Source: Rhodobacteraceae bacterium (ex Bugula neritina AB1) (GTDB taxonomy: Bacteria; Pseudomonadota; Alphaproteobacteria; Rhodobacterales; Rhodobacteraceae). Taken from it: a DNA stretch of 64,000 nt. Positions 18,396 to 25,832 of this stretch are shown here, one piece after another. Position numbers and translations under genes: made by a program. The notes under the pieces were generated by a model. The model saw only the letters and a list, made by a program, of their open reading frames with translations. It was not told the DNA's origin and searched no databases. The first letter of the stretch is position 1. Each line of letters opens with the position of its first letter. The stretch is from positions 1-64,000 of the forward strand of contig MDLF01000101.1 of the NCBI GenBank assembly GCA_001730095.1. Direction: 5' to 3'.

Positions 18396-18965
18396 CTAAT
18401 AGACCGGCGGGGCGATGACCCAGACGGCCACGGCGGGCTCGTCATAGGGGTTCGACCACTGATAGGGTTCATGCTTGATCCGGAAACTGTCGCCAGGACC
18501 GACAGTAAAGCTGCGGCCGCCGATCACCAGATCCAGCTTGCCGGAGATAACATAACCGACCTCCTGCGTGGGCCTGTTGGCCGGTGTCTGCATTTTCGAC
18601 TGCGGCTGGAAGGTGGAATGCACCATTTCGAAATCATCGGTCAGATCAGGTGACAGCAGTTCCTCGATAAGGCCTTCCTCACCGGAGCCCATCGGACGGC
18701 GGGAGCCGGCGCGCACGATATAACCGTGCTCCGGTGCCGGGGCGCCGGTATGGGCAAACAGCATCGACATCGGCACGCCCAGCGCTTCGGCAATCTGTCT
18801 TAGATCGGAAATCGAAGGTTCAGACTTGTCGCGCTCAACCTGGCTCAGCCAGCCAACAGAGCGGTTCAGCATCGCAGCGATTTCCGAAAGCGTCAGCCCG
18901 CGCGCCTTGCGCAACGCACGAATGTCCGCTCCCAATGTGGCCGCTGTCAGTGTCTGCTCATTCAC
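18396..18965 (-). CDS. XRE-family regulator with C-terminal cupin domain
   Basis: The 189-residue protein has an N-terminal helix-turn-helix (GADIRALRKARGLTLSEIA, then GWLSQVERDKSEPSISDLRQ) and a C-terminal cupin (TQEVGYVISGKLDLVIGG and VGPGDSFRIKHEPYQWSNP). Proteins of this design usually repress or activate the genes beside them in response to a small ligand held by the cupin. The start is taken as GTG 18965 behind GGGGAGAG; the longer frame would run through the operator sites. It heads the betaine block, and an ordered array of palindromic half-sites lies directly upstream, so self-regulation is likely. Confidence 0.88.
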   Translation of the reverse strand: MNEQTLTAATLGADIRALRKARGLTLSEIAAMLNRSVGWLSQVERDKSEPSISDLRQIAEALGVPMSMLFAHTGAPAPEHGYIVRAGSRRPMGSGEEGLIEELLSPDLTDDFEMVHSTFQPQSKMQTPANRPTQEVGYVISGKLDLVIGGRSFTVGPGDSFRIKHEPYQWSNPYDEPAVAVWVIAPPVY

Positions 18966-18981
18966 AGCCGCTCTCCCCGCT

Positions 18982-19048
18982 GGTGAAAATTTCGCCCTGT
19001 TTTTCACGATGCCTCGAACTCGTGAAATTTCCAAGCATTTTTTCACGA
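18982..19048. promoter_or_regulatory. Array of four TTTCACGA-type half-sites upstream of the XRE-cupin gene
   Basis: TTTCACGA at 19002-19009 and TCGTGAAA at 19020-19027 form a perfect inverted repeat with 10 bp between. A third TTTCACGA lies at 19041-19048 and a relaxed copy, TGGTGAAA, at 18982-18989. Spacing from start to start is 18-21 bp, about two helix turns, so all four would face one side of the DNA. The array covers the region just upstream of the GTG of the regulator gene and is the natural operator for it. Confidence 0.65.
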
Positions 19049-19063
19049 AGCTGCCACCACAAC

Positions 19064-19092
19064 AAAAAAACCCAGCGCCTTCAGGCACCGGG
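19064..19092 (-). terminator. Intrinsic terminator of the methionine sulfoxide reductase gene
   Basis: On the minus strand a 9-bp stem (CCCGGTGCC with GGCGCTGGG, two G-U pairs) closes a TGAA loop and is followed by seven T. It lies 72 bp after the stop at 19164 and separates that gene from the betaine block promoter. Confidence 0.85.
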
Positions 19093-19163
19093 CTTCTTCC
19101 TTCAGGTCCAAAATTTCAGGCGCCAGACCGCAAGGCCTGCGTCAGAGCCTGTATTTGTGCGAA

Positions 19164-19619
19164 TCAGATGCGATTGAAAACCGCATGCAGAATGGCGGTC
19201 ATGTGGTCTGCATCGTCTTGAGTGAAAGCATCCTGCTGATCACTATCGATATCAAAAACACCAATCAGTTCGCGCCGTCCGTTCCAGACCGGCAGCACCA
19301 GTTCCGAGCGGGTCGAAGAGGCGCAGGCGATATGTCCGCGGAAGGCATCCACGTCCGGCACCAACTGCACCTCGCCACTGCGCGCTGCGGCACCGCAAAC
19401 ACCGCGGGAGAAGGGGATCTGCAAACAGCCATGACCACCCTGATAAGGACCAATCTTCAGAAGCTCTGGCGCCACCACCCGGTAAAAGCCGGTCCAATCA
19501 AAGCGACTGTCCGAATGATGCACTTCGCACACCACGGTCGCCATCAGCGCCACCTCGTCACTTTCGCCTTCGGTCAGTGCTGCAATGGTTTTTGCGAGGG
19601 TTTCGTAATCGGCCTGCAT
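19164..19619 (-). CDS. msrC: Free methionine-(R)-sulfoxide reductase (GAF domain)
   Basis: The 151-residue protein is a single GAF domain of the fRMsr family (E. coli YebR/MsrC type), which reduces free methionine-R-sulfoxide. All three family cysteines are present: Cys65 in GGHGCLQIPF, Cys75 in SRGVCG and Cys99 in GHIACASSTRSE. ATG 19619 follows AAGGAGAG; the longer frame is rejected. With msrP/msrQ at 369-1906, the window covers repair of both free and periplasmic protein-bound oxidised methionine. It is followed by its own terminator. Confidence 0.9.
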   Translation of the reverse strand: MQADYETLAKTIAALTEGESDEVALMATVVCEVHHSDSRFDWTGFYRVVAPELLKIGPYQGGHGCLQIPFSRGVCGAAARSGEVQLVPDVDAFRGHIACASSTRSELVLPVWNGRRELIGVFDIDSDQQDAFTQDDADHMTAILHAVFNRI

Positions 19620-19713
19620 GAACAGCTCTCCTTCAACGTATCGAGGGGGCTGTCTGCCCCCTCTTGTCCTCACGGTCAATTCACCCTTTGAAGGCATCTT
19701 TCAGCGAAGAAAC

Positions 19714-20886
19714 TCAGACACGCTCAATTGCAATTGCAGTGCCTTCGCCGCCGCCGATGCAGATGGCAGCAACGCCGCGCTTAAGACCACGCTTTTCCAG
19801 CGCGTTTAACAATGTGACCATAATCCGGGCCCCGGAAGCTCCAATCGGGTGACCCAAAGCACAGGCCCCGCCGTTCACATTCACCTTGTCACGAGAGACA
19901 CCCATCTCATGCATGAAGGCCATCGGCACCACAGCAAAGGCTTCGTTGACCTCCCACAGATCAACATCTTCGGTTTTCCAGCCAATAGATTTGAGCAATT
20001 TCCGGGCTGCTGGAACCGGCGCGGTCGTAAACCAGCCCGGCGCCTGGGCGTGGCTTGCATGGCCTAGAATGCGGCCCCGAACGTTCAAACCTTGCGCTTC
20101 AGCCGCCTCCGCAGAGGCAAGCACAAGCGCAGCAGCGCCGTCCGAAATGGAAGACGCATTGGCAGCGGTCACGGTCCCGTCTTTGCGAAAGGCAGGCTTC
20201 AAAGTGGGGATCTTTTCCGGGCGCGCAGACTTAGGCTGCTCATCCGTATCTGTCACGATATCGCCCTTGCGGGTCTTCACCGTCACTGACGCGATTTCAC
20301 CGTCAAAGGCACCGCTGTCTTGCGCCGCCAGCGCATTGGCCAGAGATTGCAGAGCGTATTCATCCTGCGCCTCGCGCGTGAACTGGAACTTCTCGGCGCA
20401 ATCCTCGGCAAAGGCCCCCATCAGGCGGCCTTTGTCATAGGCATCCTCCAGCCCGTCCAGAAACATATGATCGATCACCTGGCCATGGCCGATACGGGCG
20501 CCGCCCCGCATCTTAGGCAGCAGATACGGCGCGTTGGTCATGCTCTCCATGCCGCCCGCTACCATAGTTCCAGTGTGCCCCAGCATGATCTGATCAAAGG
20601 CGATCATCGCCGCCTTCATGCCAGAACCGCACATCTTGTTCAGCGTCGTAGCTGGAACGTCCTCCCCGAGACCGGCCGCAAAGCCGGCTTGACGTGCAGG
20701 CGCCTGCCCCTGCCCCGCAGGCAGAACGCAGCCCATCAGCACCTCATCCACGGTGGCTGCGCCAGCCTCTTCCAGGGCTGCCCGAATTGCTGCGCCGCCC
20801 AGTTCTGCCGCCGTCACCCCGTCATACATGCCCTGAAACCCGCCCATGGGCGTCCGGGCTGCTCCGGCGATAACAACATCTTTCAT
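19714..20886 (-). CDS. Acetyl-CoA C-acetyltransferase (thiolase)
   Basis: The 390-residue protein is a thiolase II: nucleophile cysteine in LNKMCGSGMKA, the WEVNEAFAVV asparagine-glutamate motif, the NVNGGACALGHPIGASGAR histidine motif and a C-terminal CIGGGEGTA cysteine. Thiolases of this group condense or split acetoacetyl-CoA, in polyhydroxybutyrate synthesis or in fatty acid and amino acid breakdown; which applies cannot be told here because no phaB or other partner is adjacent. ATG 20886 follows GGAGGAAAA. It is divergent from the STAS gene with 95 bp between. Confidence 0.92.
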   Translation of the reverse strand: MKDVVIAGAARTPMGGFQGMYDGVTAAELGGAAIRAALEEAGAATVDEVLMGCVLPAGQGQAPARQAGFAAGLGEDVPATTLNKMCGSGMKAAMIAFDQIMLGHTGTMVAGGMESMTNAPYLLPKMRGGARIGHGQVIDHMFLDGLEDAYDKGRLMGAFAEDCAEKFQFTREAQDEYALQSLANALAAQDSGAFDGEIASVTVKTRKGDIVTDTDEQPKSARPEKIPTLKPAFRKDGTVTAANASSISDGAAALVLASAEAAEAQGLNVRGRILGHASHAQAPGWFTTAPVPAARKLLKSIGWKTEDVDLWEVNEAFAVVPMAFMHEMGVSRDKVNVNGGACALGHPIGASGARIMVTLLNALEKRGLKRGVAAICIGGGEGTAIAIERV

Positions 20887-20981
20887 GCAATTTTCCTCCA
20901 ATCTTCAAAAATAAACCTACAGAAAAGTAATCTTTGCGGTCTAGAGTGCTGCCCAATGACGTTACATCCCGGGGGACCAAA

Positions 20982-21326
20982 ATGAGCCTGACGACCACCA
21001 TGACGGACGGTGCGCAGATCGTCAAAGTCAATGCCGAACGCATTGATGCCGCCATGGCCATCCAATTCAAGGAAGACATGCGCACGGAAACTGAATCCGG
21101 GTCAGAACGGGTGATTCTGGACCTGTCAGAAGTGCAGTTCATCGACTCCAGCGGGCTCGGTGCGATTGTCGCCGCCATGAAGCAGCTTGGCGGAGGGCGA
21201 AAGCTTGATTTGGCCGGGCCTACCCCGATGGTGGAAAAAGTTTTCCGGCTGACCCGCATGGACACGATCTTTGATCTGTACAGTTCGCTGAGTGAAGCAA
21301 CCGCCCCAGCCAGCGCGAATTCCTGA
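20982..21326 (+). CDS. STAS-domain anti-anti-sigma factor
   Basis: The 114-residue protein is a single STAS domain. The phosphorylatable serine lies in the typical loop VQFIDSSGLGAIV at about residues 56-57. Such proteins bind an anti-sigma kinase and free its target when unphosphorylated. ATG 20982 follows GGGGGA; the longer frame is rejected. The next gene, 35 bp on, encodes the matching kinase type, so the two form a partner-switching pair. No sigma factor or phosphatase of the system is in this window. Confidence 0.9.
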   Translation: MSLTTTMTDGAQIVKVNAERIDAAMAIQFKEDMRTETESGSERVILDLSEVQFIDSSGLGAIVAAMKQLGGGRKLDLAGPTPMVEKVFRLTRMDTIFDLYSSLSEATAPASANS

Positions 21327-21361
21327 AGACGACGGCGCTGGCAGCGCAAAGCGAGAAATTG

Positions 21362-21811
21362 ATGGTAAAAACATTTGCCTGCTCGTTCACGGCCACAAAT
21401 TTGGATGCCCGCACCGGCATCTCATCTGTTGTGTCCCAGCTGCAGACCCTTGGGGTCCCTGCAGCCCGCGTGGATGAAGTGCAAATTGCCCTGACTGAAG
21501 CCGTGAACAATGTGGTCGAGCATGCCTATGCCGATGCAGCCCCGGGAGACGTCCTGATCAAGGCGGAACTCTCCCCTGAGCAGTTGCGGATCGACATTCA
21601 GGACGCAGGCGCCCCTTATCCAAATGAACAGCTGCCTGATGGAACCGCAGCTGATATCAATGTACCGGTCTCAAACCTGCCCGAAGGCGGATTTGGCTGG
21701 TTCCTGATCCGGGAGCTGGCAAGCCAGGTGCAGTATGAGCGTTCCAAGGGAAACAATAATCTGTCGCTCTGTTTTGAGATCCAGGTTACGAATCCGCCTG
21801 CCGAAGCCTGA
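21362..21811 (+). CDS. Anti-sigma regulatory serine kinase (RsbW/HATPase type)
   Basis: The 149-residue protein has the GHKL ATP-binding motifs of anti-sigma kinases: EAVNNVVEHAY as the N-box, IDIQDAGAPYP as the G1 box and GGFGWFLIRELAS as the G2 region. It should phosphorylate the STAS partner encoded just upstream and bind a sigma factor or other target. The ATG is at 21362, with a TTG directly before it. Co-transcription with the STAS gene is likely. The target, which might be general stress or surface regulation, cannot be read from the sequence. Confidence 0.88.
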   Translation: MVKTFACSFTATNLDARTGISSVVSQLQTLGVPAARVDEVQIALTEAVNNVVEHAYADAAPGDVLIKAELSPEQLRIDIQDAGAPYPNEQLPDGTAADINVPVSNLPEGGFGWFLIRELASQVQYERSKGNNNLSLCFEIQVTNPPAEA

Positions 21812-21943
21812 AGCCGCTATTGTCTGCCCAGCGTGGGAACCATTTAGGCGAAACTTTAACGCTTTGCCACGATTGCGCCCCATTCCTGACCCGCCGCAGC
21901 CAAATGTATAGGCGAAACCTTACTTGTAGCTGAAACAAGCTTC

Positions 21944-21989
21944 CCCCGGTGCCGTGTGTTCTTGCCCCCACCAGAACACGGCACCGGGG
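21944..21989. terminator. Large inverted repeat in the gap after the STAS/kinase pair
   Basis: CCCCGGTGCCGTGT (21944-21957) pairs perfectly with 21976-21989, a 14-bp stem with an 18-base loop. It lies 130 bp after the kinase stop. No T-run follows on either strand, so it is a strong hairpin but not a standard terminator. The same 307-bp gap contains two copies of TAGGCGAAAC (21845-21854 and 21909-21918), 64 bp apart, and no gene. Confidence 0.5.
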
Positions 21990-22118
21990 ACATCTACTTC
22001 AGCTCTCTCCCTCTATTCCAGATGTGACGCTCCGTTCCCAAAGGACGGCCCCTGTTGATGATTGCCTTCCAATGCACCCCTTCCCTAGGCTTGGCGTATT
22101 GAAACAGGAGGCAAGCGA

Positions 22119-23693
22119 TTGCGGGATTTTCATTTGCCAGGGCGTTCGGCTGTCTTCGCAGCCAATGGCATGTGCGCCACCTCGCATCCATTGGCAGCTG
22201 ACGTGGCACTGGACATGCTAAAGCGCGGCGGAAATGCCATGGATGCAGCTCTGTCAGGCGCCATTCTACTGGGAATTTGCGAACCGCAGATGACCGGGAT
22301 TGGCGGCGATTGCTTCGTCCTCCATTCACGCCCCGGGCAAGAAATCCGGGCCCTGAACGGATCCGGTTGCGCCCCTGCGACAGCCGATGCGGCCGCTCTT
22401 CGGGCACGTGGCCTGAAGACGGTTCCGCTGGACAGCGCAGAGGCCGTCACGATCCCCTGCGCAATTGATGCGTTCTGCCGCCTGGCAGACACCGAAGGCC
22501 GCCTTGGACTGGATGTTCTGCTGCAGCCAGCCATCCGCTACGCTGAAGAAGGCGTGCCAGTCTCTCCCCGTATCGCCTTTGACTGGCAAGTCAGTTCCCG
22601 AACACTACAGGGTGCCGCGCGCCACCATTACTTGAAAAACGGTGAACCCTTGCGCTGCGGAGACATGTTCCGCGCGCCCGGCCAGGCTGAAGTTCTGCGC
22701 AGGATTGCAGCGCATGGGCGCGAGGCGTTCTATTCCGGAGAAGTGGCTGAAGACATGGTATCCGCGCTGTCAGCGCAAGGCGGCACACATACTTTGCACG
22801 ACTTTGCCAGAGCTGACAGCATTGCCGCGAAACCCGTCGAAGGCCAGTATAGGGGCGCGGGTTTAGCCGAGCATCCCCCAAATGGGCAGGGCGCCACAGC
22901 GATTTTGCTTCTAAACATCCTCAAACACTTCGATCTCGCAGCTATGGATCCATTTGGCGCAGAGCGGGCGCATATCGAAGCCGAGGCCGCCAAACTGGCC
23001 TATGATGCGCGAAACCGGTTTCTGGCGGATCCGGATCATACTTCACGGCTGGCGCACATGCTGGCGCCGGAAGTCTCTGCTCAGCTTGCAGCCCTGATCG
23101 ACCCCAGACGCGCCACGCCCGCCTTTCCCGCACTGACAGAAGCAGTGCACAAGGACACGGTTTACATCACGGTCGTGGACAGAGACCGCATGGCAGTTTC
23201 ATTGATCTACTCCATTTTTCATGGCTTTGGCTCCGGCATCGCGTCAGAAAAATTCGGTATCCTTTTGCAAAACCGCGGTGCGGGCTTCACCTTGGAGGCA
23301 GGCCACCCAAACGAGCTGGGGCCCGGCAAAAGGCCGATGCATACAATCATCCCTGCAATGCTGAAGCAGAATGACGACGTGATCATGCCCTTTGGAGTAA
23401 TGGGCGGCGGATATCAGCCCACAGGCCATGCCCGCTTGGTTACGAACCTTCTGGATTTCGGCATGGACCTGCAATCTGCAATTGATGCTCCCCGCAGTTT
23501 TGCCGACGGCGGCAAGCTGAAGATAGAACGAGGTTATTCAGATGAGGTCCGCCGGCAGCTTGCCGCATGGGGGCATGAAATTGAGATTCCGGACACCCCG
23601 TTGGGCGGTGCACAGGCGGTTCGCATACATGCTTCAGGTATCTTGGAAGGCGCCAGCGACCCGCGCAAGGACGGCTGTGCGCTGGGATATTGA
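22119..23693 (+). CDS. Gamma-glutamyltransferase family protein (cytoplasmic type)
   Basis: The 524-residue protein is an Ntn-hydrolase of the gamma-glutamyltransferase family. These are cut within the chain before a catalytic threonine; here that threonine is in HKDTVYITVVDRD, matching NTTHYSVVD of the E. coli enzyme. The start region AANGMCATSHPLAADVALDML and PHQ-like GGYQPTGHARLV are also typical. There is no signal peptide, unlike periplasmic GGT. The start is TTG 22119, chosen because AGGAGG lies at ideal distance. The true substrate may be a gamma-glutamyl or acyl-amide compound other than glutathione. Confidence 0.88.
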   Translation: MRDFHLPGRSAVFAANGMCATSHPLAADVALDMLKRGGNAMDAALSGAILLGICEPQMTGIGGDCFVLHSRPGQEIRALNGSGCAPATADAAALRARGLKTVPLDSAEAVTIPCAIDAFCRLADTEGRLGLDVLLQPAIRYAEEGVPVSPRIAFDWQVSSRTLQGAARHHYLKNGEPLRCGDMFRAPGQAEVLRRIAAHGREAFYSGEVAEDMVSALSAQGGTHTLHDFARADSIAAKPVEGQYRGAGLAEHPPNGQGATAILLLNILKHFDLAAMDPFGAERAHIEAEAAKLAYDARNRFLADPDHTSRLAHMLAPEVSAQLAALIDPRRATPAFPALTEAVHKDTVYITVVDRDRMAVSLIYSIFHGFGSGIASEKFGILLQNRGAGFTLEAGHPNELGPGKRPMHTIIPAMLKQNDDVIMPFGVMGGGYQPTGHARLVTNLLDFGMDLQSAIDAPRSFADGGKLKIERGYSDEVRRQLAAWGHEIEIPDTPLGGAQAVRIHASGILEGASDPRKDGCALGY

Positions 23694-23722
23694 TAGGAAG
23701 AGCCTGCCAGTCTGAGAGGGAA

Positions 23723-24049
23723 TCAGTTCAACTGATAGTGCAGCGCATAGGCGGCGCCATCAAAATTCCCGAACATTTCGGGCACATCTGGATGTTCCAC
23801 GGGTTCACCCGAGTAATCCGCAACCAGATTTTGTTCAGAGACATAAGCCACATAGTAACTTTGGTCGTTCTCTGCCAACAGGTGATAGAACGGCTGATCC
23901 TTAACAGGACGGCTGTCCTCCGGAATGGCCTCATACCACTCTTCGGTGTTCGAGAACTCCGGATCGACGTCAAAGACGACGCCGCGGAAAGGATGCTTCC
24001 GATGGCGGACGACTTGCCCAAGATTGTATTTCGCGCGTGTTCTCATCAT
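23723..24049 (-). CDS. hspQ: Heat shock protein HspQ (YccV family)
   Basis: The 108-residue protein matches HspQ over its full length: YNLGQVVRHRKHPFRGVVFDVDPEF at the start and WYEAIP, QPFYHLLAEN, YVAYVSEQNL after it. In E. coli HspQ binds hemimethylated DNA, helps degrade a mutant DnaA and acts as an adaptor for the Lon protease. Two ATG codons stand at the start (24049 and 24046) behind AAGG. The gene is single and convergent with the gamma-glutamyltransferase gene, 29 bp away. Confidence 0.93.
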   Translation of the reverse strand: MMRTRAKYNLGQVVRHRKHPFRGVVFDVDPEFSNTEEWYEAIPEDSRPVKDQPFYHLLAENDQSYYVAYVSEQNLVADYSGEPVEHPDVPEMFGNFDGAAYALHYQLN

Positions 24050-24072
24050 GGCCTTGTTGCCCTTACCCTATC

Positions 24073-24103
24073 TAAATAGCGCGTACGCCGGTGAAATGTC
24101 CAA
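24073..24103 (-). promoter_or_regulatory. Possible hspQ promoter
   Basis: On the minus strand TTGGAC (24103-24098) and CTATTTA (-10 core 24078-24073) are 19 bp apart and about 25 bp upstream of the hspQ start. The -10 has the C-TAT-T look of heat shock sigma-32 promoters in alphaproteobacteria, which would suit the gene, but the spacing is long. The rest of the 326-bp gap up to 24375 shows a consensus TTGACA at about 24149-24154 without a good -10, and no gene. Confidence 0.3.
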
Positions 24104-24375
24104 CCGTTGAAGCAAATTTTCGGGGAAACAAACTGTGGACTTCGTCTTGACAGTGACGAAAATTCTGTCCGGCAACGTGGATTCATCTGGACAACCACCA
24201 AGCCACCCACGTGGGATTTCATCTGTCGGTAAAGAATAGTCAAGCCGCAGGCTGTCTTGTCCAAGCTCGGATCTTCGCTGCGGCGGTTTCCGGTTTTGGA
24301 ATTATGATTTCCTCGCCTGCTGCAATCCGCTAAACTTGCCGCAAAAGATACCCAAAACAAAAATGGGCAGAGGCA

Positions 24376-24963
24376 ATGAGCAGATTAATCAGCGCCCTCG
24401 TTCTCCTCATGGCGGTTGCGTCTTGCGGAGGCGGGCACAAAGCGCCGCCGCGCAAATTGGATAATGCCTGCAGCATCATCCAGCAGCGGCCAGAGTACCT
24501 AAAGGCCTTTCGTGCAACCCAGCGCCGCTGGGGCGTGCCGGTGCATGTGCAGATGGCGACGATCTATCACGAAAGCCGGTTCCGTGGCGATGCCCGCACA
24601 CCGCACCAGTACTTGCTGGGCGTAATTCCGGTCGGAAGGCAATCCAGCGCCTATGGCTACAGCCAGGCACTGGATGGCACTTGGGATGACTACCGCCGCG
24701 ATACTGGCCGACGCCGGGCCAAACGCGACCGGATCAGCGATGCGGCAGATTTCATGGGCTGGTATATGCGCCAGAGCCTCGAGAAGAACGGCATCCCTCT
24801 TTATGATGCCCGCAATCAGTATCTCGCATATCACGAAGGCCACACTGGCTATTCACGCGGCAGCTACCGTTCCAAAGCCTGGCTGATGCGTGTCGCAGGC
24901 CAGGTTGAGACGCGGGCGCAAACCTACCAAGCACAGCTCGCCACCTGCCGACAATTCCGCTGA
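24376..24963 (+). CDS. Lipoprotein with lytic transglycosylase (SLT) fold
   Basis: The 195-residue protein starts with a lipoprotein signal, Cys at about residue 17 in VASCGGG. The mature part has QMATIYHESRFRGDAR, where the glutamate fits the catalytic acid of soluble lytic transglycosylases, then AYGYSQALDGTWDDYRR and YLAYHEGHTGYSRG, motifs of the same fold. It would cut or bind peptidoglycan from the inner face of the outer membrane. ATG 24376 follows AGAGG. It stands alone and converges on lolA. Confidence 0.82.
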   Translation: MSRLISALVLLMAVASCGGGHKAPPRKLDNACSIIQQRPEYLKAFRATQRRWGVPVHVQMATIYHESRFRGDARTPHQYLLGVIPVGRQSSAYGYSQALDGTWDDYRRDTGRRRAKRDRISDAADFMGWYMRQSLEKNGIPLYDARNQYLAYHEGHTGYSRGSYRSKAWLMRVAGQVETRAQTYQAQLATCRQFR

Positions 24964-25051
24964 CGCCGGCGCAAGCCGGAAATTGACACTCTGTCCTCCA
25001 GCTATCTGGAAAGAGCGACTGGTAGCCCGGCTGATCCCGGGCGCCAGAAGT

Positions 25052-25069
25052 GTTGCTTTGCCAAGCAAC
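25052..25069. other. Hairpin in the gap between the SLT and lolA genes
   Basis: GTTGCTT and AAGCAAC form a perfect 7-bp stem with a 4-base loop. Two shorter stems lie nearby (CCGGC/GCCGG at 24966-24979; GCCCGG/CCGGGC at 25025-25042). The genes on both sides converge here, so one or more may end transcription, but none is followed by a T-run. Nothing else is visible in 24964-25167. Confidence 0.35.
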
Positions 25070-25167
25070 CGCGAATGCCGGATTGGCACGCGCCCGAGGC
25101 GTCAGACGTTTTCAGACGAGGCGGAGCTTTTCATCCAGCCGAACCATAGGAAAACAACTTTGGCAGT

Positions 25168-25752
25168 TCAGCGGGATCTGCCGCTATTCGTGAACAGGCT
25201 GGAAGACAGCTTCACACCGGTTTCCATCGCCCCAAGAATGACAGTTGTCTGGCCACCCGCGCTGTCATGGATCACCCATTTTCGCAGTTCTACAGGGTTG
25301 CCTGTGAACATCATCTCGATGCTGCCATAGTCCGGGTTCTGCGGATCCTGCGCCCGCACAATAGTGGACGTGCCGTCAAAACCATGTCCCACCACCATAT
25401 TGGCCCGCCCCAGATCAACCTTGCGGTCCAGAATGATCGACAGAGGTGTGCGCTTCAAAGGGTAGGTCTCAGGCGGTTGGTTGGATTTCGGATCATGGAT
25501 CACGACGGCACCGCCACCCGCCACCACGGTTCCGCCACCTTTGCCCTCATATTCAAACCGCATGCGGCCCGGCCGATGCATATACAATTTGCCCGTGGAC
25601 AGGCTGCCGTCATCATTGATCTGGGTAAAAGGCGACGACGCCGTGGAAATCCCATTCAAATAGCGGGAAATCTCATTCAGGCTCAGTTTCTCTGCCGCCC
25701 AGGATGCGGGGGCCAGAAGGGTCAGCGCAAGCGCAAGTGCAATCCGTTTCAT
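25168..25752 (-). CDS. lolA: Outer membrane lipoprotein carrier protein LolA
   Basis: The 194-residue protein has a Sec signal peptide (cleavage after ASWA, about residue 19) and the LolA beta-barrel pattern, including SSPFTQINDDGSLSTGKLYMHRPGRMRFEY, the family hallmark where lipid-free lipoprotein cargo is received. It carries lipoproteins through the periplasm from LolCDE to the outer membrane. Alphaproteobacteria lack a clear LolB. It follows ftsK by 80 bp on the same strand, as often in related genomes. Confidence 0.92.
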   Translation of the reverse strand: MKRIALALALTLLAPASWAAEKLSLNEISRYLNGISTASSPFTQINDDGSLSTGKLYMHRPGRMRFEYEGKGGGTVVAGGGAVVIHDPKSNQPPETYPLKRTPLSIILDRKVDLGRANMVVGHGFDGTSTIVRAQDPQNPDYGSIEMMFTGNPVELRKWVIHDSAGGQTTVILGAMETGVKLSSSLFTNSGRSR

Positions 25753-25832
25753 GGGCTCAACATAAGCGCGCGGCTGCAGAAGTGAAGATGCCGGAGCCTC
25801 GAAGCCCCCGGCATCGGCATTTTTTCGTCAGT

